Shown here piece by piece: positions 17,008 to 25,302 of a stretch of DNA of 33,501 nt. Numbering within the stretch: position 1 is the stretch's first letter; each line of letters begins with the position of its first letter. Position numbers and translations under genes: made by a program. Source of the DNA: a virus; IMG/VR virus record IMGVR_UViG_3300021247_000696, positions 1 to 33,501 of that record; one strand, 5' to 3'. The notes below the pieces were generated by a model. That model was not told the DNA's origin and made no database searches. It was given only the letters and a program-made list of their open reading frames with translations.

Positions 17008-18231
17008 TTAGAGCAAGCTGCCAGTTGTGGCGCAGGCTGTGATGCCTGTGTCGAACGTGCAACGACGGAAGATGATCGGAACCACGTTGGCGGGACGCAC
17101 GGGGCGGTAAGCACGAGTGAGCTCGTACTTGTGCCAGCCGAAGTCGCCGAACTGATTGCAATCATTGTCGAGGACGTAATGCCATTGGAGTTCGCCCATA
17201 GCAAGCTGCGGGCTGAACTTGAATGTGCCTTCGCCCGTGTAACGCTCTGGGACAAGACGCTCGAAGCTGTCTTTACCGATCAGGAACGCAACTTCGAACG
17301 GAGCCGCGACCCAAGCTGGATTCACGCGGGAAGCGGTCCCGGTGGTCGTGGAGACGCCGACGAACGGCTCGACAGTCGTGAGCACGCCGCCAGAGAAGGC
17401 GGAGCCACGGATCGGACGTTGGTCAACACCGAAGGTGATGCCACGGTAAGGACCTTCCCAGCGATAGCCAGTGAGGGCTTCTTTACCGACATTGAACGAA
17501 CCGGCCGAGATGTAGCGCAAGTCGGTGACGACGTTGAGCTCCGCACGGAAGGACTCGATGATGTCAGGCCCACCGATGAACTTGAAGTTCTCGGCATTGC
17601 CGTCGCCGAACATCGCGGTCAAATTCACTTCGTGAATGTGACGGGCGAGTTTGTGGAGGGCTTTAAAGGTGAGCTGACCGACGGAGGCCGAAGGGATGTT
17701 CGCGAACGCGACATCGATTTGGGACTCGCCGCCTGTGAGGCCGCTTTCGAAGCTGTAGGTACCGCTGTTGGCGGCGACGTATTTAACGCCAGAACGATTG
17801 AAGAGCGTGGCGCGGACGTCGCTGTTGAAGTACTGAGTCATCAGTTTCTTCAGGGAGTCTTCGGCCATGAGGTACGAGCCCTTGTAGGCGGCGTACGCAC
17901 CCTTGACGCAAATCTTGGGGCCGCGACCACGTTTGGTGCCGAGCGAGTAGGTGTACTCGGTCGTGGCGGTGGACTCATTCGAGCTACCGGGTCCGCACAG
18001 GTCCTTCGTAGCGACGAAGGTAGGATTCACCAAGGAGTCGCCAGCAAGGGCTTGCTCTTGGATCACCGAACGCACGGTGTCGGAGACACCAGCGGGGAGG
18101 ACGCCGCCGTTAAGGATGTTAACGAAGGGCGAGTTAATGACGAGAGCTTTCGCGATCTGACCAAGGAGACGATTAACGTCTTTGGAAGCGATCTGGGAAG
18201 CTGTGTAAGGTGTGACAACGCAGTCAGCCAT
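17008..18231 (-). CDS. Major capsid protein
   Basis: A 407-residue protein. Size, position after scaffold and portal, its own strong terminator and a long leader all fit the major capsid protein. It starts MADCVVTPYTASQIASKDVN, has an extended N-arm, a long central region (FKFIGGPDIIESFRAELNVV) and a beta-rich C-terminal part (AFLIGKDSFERLVPERYTGE). I infer an HK97-like fold from context and did not see a decisive motif. About nine Cys residues, several near both ends, are more than usual and could stabilise the shell. Probably the most highly expressed gene of the block. Confidence 0.8.
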   Translation of the reverse strand: MADCVVTPYTASQIASKDVNRLLGQIAKALVINSPFVNILNGGVLPAGVSDTVRSVIQEQALAGDSLVNPTFVATKDLCGPGSSNESTATTEYTYSLGTKRGRGPKICVKGAYAAYKGSYLMAEDSLKKLMTQYFNSDVRATLFNRSGVKYVAANSGTYSFESGLTGGESQIDVAFANIPSASVGQLTFKALHKLARHIHEVNLTAMFGDGNAENFKFIGGPDIIESFRAELNVVTDLRYISAGSFNVGKEALTGYRWEGPYRGITFGVDQRPIRGSAFSGGVLTTVEPFVGVSTTTGTASRVNPAWVAAPFEVAFLIGKDSFERLVPERYTGEGTFKFSPQLAMGELQWHYVLDNDCNQFGDFGWHKYELTRAYRPVRPANVVPIIFRRCTFDTGITACATTGSLL

Positions 18232-18405
18232 GTTTATTTAGGCCTTATAGGAGGCTTAATCCCGCTTCAAGGGGGGTTATGTCGGGGACGCGAAGCGATA
18301 GCGTCTTGTCCGACGGGTAAATTCTGACTCTGCCGCATACGGCGGCGCGCTTCTTACCGGCCAACGAAAGAATAGGGCCTTTTCTCGGCGGAGTGACCCG
18401 AGCAA
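18232..18405 (-). promoter_or_regulatory. Structured 174-base leader of capsid gene
   Basis: This gene-free gap has several hairpins on the minus strand: GTCGG(ACAA)GACGC...GCGTC(C)CCGAC at 18281-18314, a GCCGTATGCGGC hairpin further upstream, and a small GCCT...AGGC hairpin just before the ATG. No T-run follows them, so they are probably mRNA stabilising or regulatory structures, not terminators. No clear promoter box is seen. Confidence 0.45.
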
Positions 18406-19161
18406 TTAGACTCCGTTCACAGTATCAGATGATTTTTTCTTAAAATTCGAAAAAAGAATTCGATCAGCATAATTTTCTACTGATAAGTCTTTTACACCGT
18501 GAATTAAAACAGGTCGTTTGCCCTCGATTAGCTCTGATTCGATGTCTGCGTCGGATACCTTGACCGCCTTGTAGAGGTTTTTGACGAATCCAGCCTTGTG
18601 CCAAACGCCGCAGATCGCGGGAGCGATGGCGTCGTCCCACCCCACGACAGGAGAGCACCCAATAAGCTGCTTGGCTCGGGCGATGTAGGGGTGAAACAGA
18701 GCATTTCCGTTGATATGGCCGTTGCCGTCGCCGTGATATGGAGACCAGCAGCCGCAAACGAGCTTGCCCTGTGCGGCGCCCACGTCCCATTCGCGGCTCA
18801 TCTCATCGATCCAGTCCTTCGCGATTGGTACGCAGTCGGATTCAAAGGTAAAAACGGCTTTTACGTCTTGCCAGCTACCGCCGTAGTACCTGTTGGCCGC
18901 CTCCTGCATAAAATCAAACCAGATATCGTTGCATCCTGCGGGCCAGCCAACTCCTCGACGCGTGCAGGTGTGCGTGGAGACCTTGAATTTCTTGGACACG
19001 TATTCGATTGTGTCCTTGTCGTGCTCGCAATCGAAGCGTGCGACAAAGCAGAATTCTACGTCCTCGCGAAACTGCGGTTCGATGTCGGCAATTCGACGAG
19101 CGTTGCGCATGGCGGCCTCCTTGTCGCCTGCCCAGAATTGAAGTGCTAAAACCAGTCTCAT
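18406..19161 (-). CDS. Glycosyltransferase-like protein (GT-A type) 1
   Basis: I start at the ATG 19159-19161 (MRLVLALQFWAGDKEAAMRN), which overlaps the upstream stop as ATGA, giving 251 residues. KAVFTFESDCVPIAKDWIDE (residues 101-120) is a DxD-like segment of GT-A glycosyltransferases, where the acidic pair (E107, D109) would bind metal and nucleotide-sugar. The C-terminus (VLIHGVKDLSVENYADRILF) is also typical of such proteins. It forms a coupled trio with the next two genes, between scaffold and capsid. Acceptor and sugar are unknown. Confidence 0.65.
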   Translation of the reverse strand: MRLVLALQFWAGDKEAAMRNARRIADIEPQFREDVEFCFVARFDCEHDKDTIEYVSKKFKVSTHTCTRRGVGWPAGCNDIWFDFMQEAANRYYGGSWQDVKAVFTFESDCVPIAKDWIDEMSREWDVGAAQGKLVCGCWSPYHGDGNGHINGNALFHPYIARAKQLIGCSPVVGWDDAIAPAICGVWHKAGFVKNLYKAVKVSDADIESELIEGKRPVLIHGVKDLSVENYADRILFSNFKKKSSDTVNGV

Positions 19162-19901
19162 TTTAAAATATTTTCGAGCTGTACGCGCTCGTCGTCGGTA
19201 AGCCCTGAGTGGGACCAAAATTGTTTAACCTTCGCGGGCTTGAGAGTATTTCGGGTTGCGTAAAAATAAAACTTGTTGCGGTGAAAATAAAAAGCAGCGC
19301 AACCGAGGGCATTGAACTCGCTGTAACCGCGCCAGCCCGGTGGAATTGGAAAAGCATTGAGGGCGTAATCGAGAAACGGGCGGTGATTTACTTCCGCGAC
19401 TCGATCCCGTGTCCATTTGTATAGCCACGTCGGATACATCATCGGAAACCTGCGCATGGTTTCGATGCTGACGTCAACGCCCAGTGCGCGGGCGGTAATT
19501 TTTTGCCAAGGCACCTCAGAGCCTCCGTGAGCGTTGAGCAGTTCTGAGTAGGGGGCGTACACAATATCACAAACGCCGTCTGTCATGTAGTCCTCGGGAC
19601 GGGCCTCTTCGATGAACATACAGTCACTGTCGAGGTGAAAGAAATACTCGGCGTCACTGAAGGTGTCGCACGAGGTCTTAACCGCGTTTTGATACAGGTG
19701 GCCGTCGCCCTCTTCGACAAAAGTTTTCTGAATGACAAAGGGAAACTTGTCGCACACGGGCTTTAAGGTACCTACATCGCGTTCAGGGTAGGCAACGATA
19801 GTTTGCCGAAAGCCCTTGGCGTACTTCTGCACAGAGCGCAAACAAAACTCTAACCAGTTTGCGTCCTTCCAGTACGTGCAGATGAAGATATCGACGATCA
19901 T
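19158..19901 (-). CDS. Glycosyltransferase-like protein (GT-A type) 2
   Basis: A 247-residue protein. The N-terminus MIVDIFICTYWKDANWLEFC is the first strand of a GT-A fold (like 'ISVIIPTYN' segments), and EYFFHLDSDCMFIEE carries D91-S-D93, the metal/nucleotide-sugar DxD motif. The middle region has many aromatic residues (MMYPTWLYKWTRD). The gene starts in an ATGA overlap with the preceding gene. Being in the head operon it may modify a virion protein; modification of DNA or host surface sugars cannot be excluded. Confidence 0.75.
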   Translation of the reverse strand: MIVDIFICTYWKDANWLEFCLRSVQKYAKGFRQTIVAYPERDVGTLKPVCDKFPFVIQKTFVEEGDGHLYQNAVKTSCDTFSDAEYFFHLDSDCMFIEEARPEDYMTDGVCDIVYAPYSELLNAHGGSEVPWQKITARALGVDVSIETMRRFPMMYPTWLYKWTRDRVAEVNHRPFLDYALNAFPIPPGWRGYSEFNALGCAAFYFHRNKFYFYATRNTLKPAKVKQFWSHSGLTDDERVQLENILK

Positions 19902-20956
19902 CGGACCTTGGTATTGTGGTGCATCCAGACGTTATTTCCAACGTGGCCGCAAACAATTCCGAGGTCGACGTAGGGTTGATGACCCGCCTGCTTGGCGCGG
20001 TGACAAAAGAGCTGGTCTTCGCCCTGCTGAAGACGGTTGTGAATAAGTGCGTCGGCTTCGGCGGACTCGATTTGTTTCAGCATGTCGGAAATGATTTCCG
20101 AGGCTTTGCCAGCGGTGCCGGTCTGAATCTCAAGGACGGCCGAGGCGGCCTTCGCTTTGATCTCAGACATCGAGTTGATTAAGCTGTCTGCCGTGTTTGA
20201 GAAAAAGTGAAAGGATTCGGACGGGTGCTGCGGGGCGAGGTGCGGGAACTTGGCCTGAATATCGAGCAGAAGTTGGCGATTGTGCCAAAGGCAGCCGGTG
20301 CCAATCCAGTCTGTGGGGCGCACTTCGTCGATCGGGCCCTCGTGGATTTTTAAGTTTTCGGTACGACCTGCGGCGGTCATAGCCATCGCCTCGGCGTAAA
20401 CTCCTTTACCGTACGGGTTGCGACCGAAGTAAAGGGCGCCCACCAGCGACTTATTATGCGAGCGAAGGCGATTCGGGGTGTGAATGCCCGCAAACTTGTC
20501 GGGGAGGTTGGAGTCGGTGATCGTGTTGAAGAAGCTGGCGTTGCCCATCGGCACGAGCATATCGTCATCAATCCACCAGCAGTAGGGCATCTTGGATTCC
20601 AAGAAGTCGGTGGCGAGTTGATTGCGGGCGTGGATGATGAAGGCGTCGCCGAAGCGCGGTCGAAAACCGAACTTGGTGCGATCCCAGACACCGAGCAGAC
20701 AGGTCAGGGTGCCGGGGTTGGTGGTCTTATAAAACGGCGCCGCGATAAAAACTTCTTTACCGTCCCACGCTGCGTCGACTGGTTTTTCTTCGGGTACAGA
20801 AAAAACTTTCTCCACGGAAGCAAGCGACGGCGTTTTAGAGCCGTTGACCCACTGACGTACTAGGCCCTCGGATACCTCGAAGAAGGTTGCCGACTTTTCA
20901 GTTCCAAGCTCCTTGCACTTGTTGACTACGAGACTTTGCAGGTAGCTGTCGGACAT
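19898..20956 (-). CDS. HTH-glycosyltransferase-like fusion protein
   Basis: A 352-residue protein with two parts. Residues ~5-52 look like a Cro/C1-type helix-turn-helix (SATFFEVSEGLVRQWVNGSK, then TPSLASVEKVF). Residues ~65-352 look like a GT-A glycosyltransferase: EVFIAAPFYKTTNPGTL at the start, the acidic triad WIDDDMLVP (D130-D132), and a C-terminal GEDQLFCHRAKQAGHQPYVD ... GHVG ending as in many family-2-like enzymes. It is the first of the three glycosyltransferase-like genes and begins in a TAATG overlap with the scaffold stop. The HTH could target DNA or simply be a binding module. Confidence 0.7.
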   Translation of the reverse strand: MSDSYLQSLVVNKCKELGTEKSATFFEVSEGLVRQWVNGSKTPSLASVEKVFSVPEEKPVDAAWDGKEVFIAAPFYKTTNPGTLTCLLGVWDRTKFGFRPRFGDAFIIHARNQLATDFLESKMPYCWWIDDDMLVPMGNASFFNTITDSNLPDKFAGIHTPNRLRSHNKSLVGALYFGRNPYGKGVYAEAMAMTAAGRTENLKIHEGPIDEVRPTDWIGTGCLWHNRQLLLDIQAKFPHLAPQHPSESFHFFSNTADSLINSMSEIKAKAASAVLEIQTGTAGKASEIISDMLKQIESAEADALIHNRLQQGEDQLFCHRAKQAGHQPYVDLGIVCGHVGNNVWMHHNTKVR

Positions 20957-22326
20957 TAGAGAATGCCTCCCGCTTCCTTGAAGAGCTCATCGATCGAATC
21001 CTCGGGGGAGGCGTCTTTCTTTGGCGTGGAAACAGCGGAGGGATTAGGATTGGCGGAGGTGCGAGCGGTGCGGGAGGTCGCCGAAGCGCGACGAATGCCG
21101 TCGAGCTCTTTCTTCAGAGCGGCAACCTCGGACGAGAGCGCGTCAGCACGGGCCTTGAAGTGGTGAGCAAATGGAACCGCCAGAGCGGCCTCGGCGCGGG
21201 CGCGAGGGGACTGGTCGATGATCGCGTTCTTCAGGAGCTCCTGCGCGTAGGCCGCAAACTCGTTCGATTTTTCGATCGAGGCCTTCTCCGTGGCAGAGGC
21301 GGTGGCGGGAACATCTTTGATTTGAATCCAGTCGATCTTACCCAGCACGGGGCGAAGGTGGCTGGCAATTTCGCTCTCAAGCTTCTGCGCGTTTTCGACA
21401 GGTGCCTTGGCGCGCTCGGCGAGAATCTGTTCGGCCTTTTCGCGGGCCGAGGTGAGTTCAGAACGACGCTGTTCGGCAATCGTAATATTTTCAACGAGCT
21501 TGGCCTCGATCAGTCGGCGCGAAGCGGTTGGAATCTTGGTGAGAAAGTTCTCGATGTTTTGATCGCGCTCGGCGGCGGGCATAGCCTTGAGCTGGTTGAG
21601 GACCTCGTCCTTGAGGCCGTGCTCCTTCAGTTTGGAATAAACGGTTTCGTAGTTGCCGTTGAGCTTCGAGTCATACTTCGACTTAAATTCGGGGTCGTTT
21701 TCGGTATCGAATTGTGCGCGGAAGGCGCGGAGCTCTTTGAGCTCGTTCTCGATCTCGGGCGTGGCGACCTTGCCCTCGGAGCCCTTGATTTTTTCGGTAA
21801 GCTCGGAGACGGTTTTCTCGAGAGCGGCGGCCTTCTCGAGTGCCTGCTTCTCGCGCTCGCGGGCAGTATTTTTTAGGGCCTCGAAAGTTTCGCGAGTTTT
21901 TGGCGATGCGTCGGCTCGCAGCTTGACCTCGTCGTACGGATCGGATTTGGGGGCGGCAGTCTTGTCGTCCTTCTTGTCCTCGAGGATCGAATCAAGTAGA
22001 CCCTTCTTTTTGTCGGCCGTGTCCGCTTCGGCGGTTTTGTCGGCTTCGGCCGCAGGAGTCTCGGCAGGGGTCTGCTCGGCTGCAGGAGCAGCAGCAGCGG
22101 GCTCGTCTTTGATGCCACTCTCGCGCTTTGCATCTGCCTGCGGGTCTACGACGGGCTCGGACTTGGTGGCGTCGTTAAAAATACTGTCGAGTTCGTCGGC
22201 ACGAATTGGATCGATTTCAGCGGGACGAACGTCTGCGTTTGGATTTGTCCGCATCTGAGCGGCGTAGTTTTCTGCGACCTTGTCAGCTTCTGCAATCGAG
22301 TTATCGAGTGAATTATCGTCGGACAT
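20956..22326 (-). CDS. Capsid scaffolding protein
   Basis: A 456-residue, highly charged, mostly helical protein lying between portal and capsid genes. It starts MSDDNSLDNSIAEADKVAEN, has a disordered acidic/Ala-rich stretch (residues ~60-130), then a long coiled coil (LEKAAALEKTVSELTEKIKG). The basic/Ser-rich region near 420 is followed by the C-terminus EDSIDELFKEAGGIL. Scaffolds commonly bind coat protein through a C-terminal helix. The same SIDELF motif occurs in the acidic protein at 6422-6781. No protease domain is seen. Confidence 0.8.
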   Translation of the reverse strand: MSDDNSLDNSIAEADKVAENYAAQMRTNPNADVRPAEIDPIRADELDSIFNDATKSEPVVDPQADAKRESGIKDEPAAAAPAAEQTPAETPAAEADKTAEADTADKKKGLLDSILEDKKDDKTAAPKSDPYDEVKLRADASPKTRETFEALKNTAREREKQALEKAAALEKTVSELTEKIKGSEGKVATPEIENELKELRAFRAQFDTENDPEFKSKYDSKLNGNYETVYSKLKEHGLKDEVLNQLKAMPAAERDQNIENFLTKIPTASRRLIEAKLVENITIAEQRRSELTSAREKAEQILAERAKAPVENAQKLESEIASHLRPVLGKIDWIQIKDVPATASATEKASIEKSNEFAAYAQELLKNAIIDQSPRARAEAALAVPFAHHFKARADALSSEVAALKKELDGIRRASATSRTARTSANPNPSAVSTPKKDASPEDSIDELFKEAGGIL

Positions 22327-22327
22327 A

Positions 22328-22588
22328 TTAGTATTTTTCTTGCTTACCTTGATCGTGGATTACTGAGGGCTCGGCCATACGAAGCATCTCGGCGATGCAA
22401 CCTTCGTAGCCTGCACGTTCGTCGGATTGTACCCGACGTTGTTCTGGATTATAGCCCGAGACTTCGGGCCGAGAAAAAAGAAGAGAATTGAAATATTTTT
22501 GACCAAAACTTCCAGAGAGAAACTGGCGAAGTTCAGCACGGTCCTGTTCGGTCCACTCGGGGCGGACCGACAATAATTTGAGCAGCAT
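22328..22588 (-). CDS. Small protein between portal and scaffold
   Basis: An 86-residue protein, MLLKLLSVRPEWTEQDRAEL at the start, helical, with many charged residues. Small genes in this position occur in many phages and are often conserved, but I know no function. The start lies five bases after the portal stop and the stop one base before the scaffold start, so it is part of the same coupled transcript. Confidence 0.7.
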   Translation of the reverse strand: MLLKLLSVRPEWTEQDRAELRQFLSGSFGQKYFNSLLFSRPEVSGYNPEQRRVQSDERAGYEGCIAEMLRMAEPSVIHDQGKQEKY

Positions 22589-22593
22589 AAGAA

Positions 22594-24738
22594 TTAGGCG
22601 GTGGGAGGAGCTGAAGGCGCGGCCTCGGGTGCAACCTGCTGTTCAGCGGGAGCGCCCGGAGGGATGGCTCCAGCAGGCACGCCAGCTTGCGCGTGCGCTT
22701 GCATTTCTCCGAGGTGTTGAGCCACGGACTTGATCTCTTGAATTTCGGGTGCGAGGGCCTTCTTGTCTTCGCCGGCAGCGATACCGGCCTCGAGGTGGGC
22801 CTCCCAGTGCTTGAGGAACACTTCGGCGACGGCTAGGGCCTGCTGGTCGCCTTGGGCGGCCGCCTGCGCGATCGGGGCCAGCGCCTGCTTGAGCACTTGG
22901 CGGTGGATGGGGTGGCTGTCGCGAGGCGAGATCGGAACGTCGATGCCCTGCGTGAGAAGGTTGTTTTCGACGAGCTGCTGACGAGCTTGCTCGGTCGGGA
23001 CTGTCGGATCGTTCTCGGGCAGCAACACATCATCCGCAAATTCGGAGTTGATGAGTGCCGAGGCCGAACGGTGTTGCAGTTTCGCTTGATTGTAGAGGGG
23101 GTCCTGACGCTTCTGCTCTGCAAACGCGACGATCTTCTGCGTGTCGGACATGGTGTAGTCTTCGACGGTGCGGAGCGCGGGCTGCGAGGCGAGGAATTCC
23201 ATTTCCTCTTCGGACATGTAGTTGAGCAGCTTGGCGCGCACGCGCTTGCTGTCCTCGTCGGTGGTGTCCTTGACGATGCGGCGCTGGATGGTCGAAACCA
23301 CCGATCCGAGCTTGGTGACAAAGCGGGTGTCGATATCGTCGCGTTTCTCTTCCTCGCGGGAGGCATAGAGGTTAACTTCGGTCGACGTCACGCGCTCGCG
23401 CTCGAAGGTGCGGGGAGTAACTCCGCCCGCGATCTGATCGAGGAGCTGCGTGAGAAGATTGTCGAGGGCGATGAAGTCCTGAACGGAGGACTCGATCTTA
23501 TTCTGCGAGATGACAAAGCCCTCGGGAATGATTACCACATTTCCAAGGACGGTGAGCTTGAAGCGATTGATCTTGTTCTCGGGGCCCGTGATGATGATCT
23601 TGCCCGACATCTGCAGGCGATCGACGACCTCGTTGCGGGCGCGGTCCACGATGTTGGAGAGCTCGTAGATTTCGCGTCCGATACCCTTGGAGCCCATGAG
23701 CAGGCCGTTGCCTTGTTGGTAGGACATTAAGGCCAAGCAGTCTTGGATGTTGTCGAAGCGGTCGAGCTTTTCGAAGAGGAGTTTCTTCGAGTTGCCGTCG
23801 CCCATGTAGTGCGAAATCTTGCCGTCGAGCTCGGTGGCAAAAACGTGCCAGAGCATGACCTGCTTGGCGCCGTCGACGAGGGAGAGGGTAACGGAAGACT
23901 CGCGGAGGGCGTCCTCGTAGCGACGGAAGTCGGTGTACGGAGCGGACTGAGCGGCGGGGATCGACGGCGGCTTGGCGTTGTTGATCGACTCCATCGTGTT
24001 CTCGATGTCCCAGCCCGCGTCTTCGGCGAGCTTGAGGTCCTCGGCCGAACCGTTCTCGCCGCGAATGAGGGCGGCAAGTTCGTGCGGCATGACGTACTGA
24101 AGGAACGCGGCAAACTGAACGGTATCGACGGAGTGCTTGGTGCCGTCAGGCAGGTAGGCACGGTCCTGACGGAAGTGTACGGGTTTCCAAGATTCGGTGT
24201 CGAGCCAAGCGACGGTGGTCCAGCCGAAGGTGGAGGTCTCGGCGGCAACCTCGGAGAGGAAGTCGTACCAGCCCGGCCAGCGGCGGATGCAGTTCGTGAT
24301 CTCTGCGCGGAATAGTTCGGTCTTTTTCTTCGCGTCTGGAACGCTGTCTGGCAGCTCCGACGACGTGAGGTAGCGGGCCGCCTGAACGGCCTTGGTCAAA
24401 CGCGACGCAACTTTGTCCACCGTGGTCGACAGTGGCTTGGTCGAGAAGTTCGATTTGTAACCAAGGCCTTCCGCCTTCAGCGTGTCCTCGTCGTAGGGGC
24501 GCTCCGCGTTGAGCTTGCCCTGAATGCGTCCGTTCTTTTCGTTTTGCGAACGGCGGGCCATCTGCAGGTTGCCGATAATGTTGAACATCTGCGTGACGTC
24601 CGTAATCGAACGCTGCCTGATCTTCCCCGTCTTCGACAGCATCGGGCTGTTGATGCCCGAACCCGTAGGGGCCTGCTCATCGGCGGAACCGGAACCTGTG
24701 CGGGTAATTGTCGTCGGGGTAGGAGTAAGATCAGCCAT
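22594..24738 (-). CDS. Portal protein
   Basis: A 714-residue protein. Size, position upstream of scaffold and capsid, and a portal-like middle identify it: a helical/aromatic region WPGWYDFLSEVAAETSTFGW, a beta region with ETW-type contacts, and a long helical C-terminal half (DNLLTQLLDQIAGGVTPRTF ... YASREEEKRDD). The tail after residue ~640 is Ala/Pro/Gln-rich, probably disordered or barrel. Portal dodecamers form the DNA channel and bind the terminase. It is preceded by CCGATACTC and a tiny upstream frame that overlaps its start. Confidence 0.88.
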   Translation of the reverse strand: MADLTPTPTTITRTGSGSADEQAPTGSGINSPMLSKTGKIRQRSITDVTQMFNIIGNLQMARRSQNEKNGRIQGKLNAERPYDEDTLKAEGLGYKSNFSTKPLSTTVDKVASRLTKAVQAARYLTSSELPDSVPDAKKKTELFRAEITNCIRRWPGWYDFLSEVAAETSTFGWTTVAWLDTESWKPVHFRQDRAYLPDGTKHSVDTVQFAAFLQYVMPHELAALIRGENGSAEDLKLAEDAGWDIENTMESINNAKPPSIPAAQSAPYTDFRRYEDALRESSVTLSLVDGAKQVMLWHVFATELDGKISHYMGDGNSKKLLFEKLDRFDNIQDCLALMSYQQGNGLLMGSKGIGREIYELSNIVDRARNEVVDRLQMSGKIIITGPENKINRFKLTVLGNVVIIPEGFVISQNKIESSVQDFIALDNLLTQLLDQIAGGVTPRTFERERVTSTEVNLYASREEEKRDDIDTRFVTKLGSVVSTIQRRIVKDTTDEDSKRVRAKLLNYMSEEEMEFLASQPALRTVEDYTMSDTQKIVAFAEQKRQDPLYNQAKLQHRSASALINSEFADDVLLPENDPTVPTEQARQQLVENNLLTQGIDVPISPRDSHPIHRQVLKQALAPIAQAAAQGDQQALAVAEVFLKHWEAHLEAGIAAGEDKKALAPEIQEIKSVAQHLGEMQAHAQAGVPAGAIPPGAPAEQQVAPEAAPSAPPTA

Positions 24739-24766
24739 TGGAGTCTAATTCAGACATGAGTATCGG
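24731..24766 (-). promoter_or_regulatory. CCGATACTC motif and 8-codon upstream ORF before portal
   Basis: CCGATACTC at 24758-24766 is followed at once by ATG and eight codons (MSELDSNG) ending in TGA at 24731-24733, overlapping the portal ATG at 24736-24738. This could be a leader peptide that feeds ribosomes to the portal gene, or chance. Confidence 0.3.
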
Positions 24767-24794
24767 TGATGAGACCGACGGGGTTCGAAAAAAC

Positions 24795-25199
24795 TTATTT
24801 GATGCGTTGACCGATCTTGTACTGACGCGCTTCGCTCTCGTCGGCGAGGCCCTCGAGCATGTTGGAAACGCCGTGCGACACGCCGCCCTTGGCGAGGTAG
24901 GAATTGATCTCTTCGCAGAGGTCCTGCTCAAACTGCAAAATCTGGGAGAAGATTTTCTTTGCGTCGCCGAGCTTCTTGTCGGCGGCGGCAGCGGCAGCAG
25001 AGTCGGTGGCCTCGAGCGGATTGATGGGCTCACCGAGGCCGATGCTGCGCTCGATCAGGCTGTCGTAGGCGGATTCGTAGGTGCCGTAAAGGTCGCCCAA
25101 GAATTCGTGGTCCTCGAAGAACGTAGGGCCGGTGACGGTGTTGTGCGCGGCGTGCGTGTAGAATTGCGCTTCGCGGTAGAGGGTTGCGAGGGTTTTCAT
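24795..25199 (-). CDS. Dps/ferritin-like protein
   Basis: A 134-residue helical protein. The spacing of H19, H31, D46 and E50 exactly matches the ferroxidase ligands His51, His63, Asp78 and Glu82 of E. coli Dps (+12, +15, +4), within AHNTVTGPTFFEDHEFLGDL and ESAYDSLIERSIG. One ligand (Asp67) is not at the equivalent place (G35, with D36 next to it). Residues 75-134 would form the other two helices. Dps proteins oxidise iron and protect DNA; in a phage it might guard packaged or replicating DNA, or serve as a structural helical protein. A CCGATACTT motif lies seven bases before the ATG. Confidence 0.7.
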   Translation of the reverse strand: MKTLATLYREAQFYTHAAHNTVTGPTFFEDHEFLGDLYGTYESAYDSLIERSIGLGEPINPLEATDSAAAAAADKKLGDAKKIFSQILQFEQDLCEEINSYLAKGGVSHGVSNMLEGLADESEARQYKIGQRIK

Positions 25200-25206
25200 A
25201 ATGGGA

Positions 25207-25215
25207 AAGTATCGG
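25207..25215 (-). promoter_or_regulatory. CCGATACTT motif before Dps-like gene
   Basis: CCGATACTT on the minus strand, seven bases before the ATG at 25199, within a short gap after the 22-residue membrane peptide gene. The bases upstream are pyrimidine-rich (TTCTCCTGTTCTC). Confidence 0.45.
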
Positions 25216-25232
25216 AGAACAGGAGAACGAGG

Positions 25233-25301
25233 TTAATCGTCGTTGCTGTCGTAGGACATGATGGCAATGATCGCGATGAGCACAAAAAGACAGAGGGTCA
25301 T
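25233..25301 (-). CDS. 22-residue membrane micropeptide
   Basis: A very short frame: ATG 25299-25301, TAA 25233-25235. The product MTLCLFVLIAIIAIMSYDSN... is a single hydrophobic helix with an acidic Asp-rich tail. The start is three bases after the stop of the previous micropeptide (TAAAATG). Two adjacent short hydrophobic frames in a coupled arrangement make coding likely. A small holin-like or regulatory membrane peptide is possible; the function is unknown. Confidence 0.45.
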   Translation of the reverse strand: MTLCLFVLIAIIAIMSYDSNDD

Positions 25302-25302
25302 T

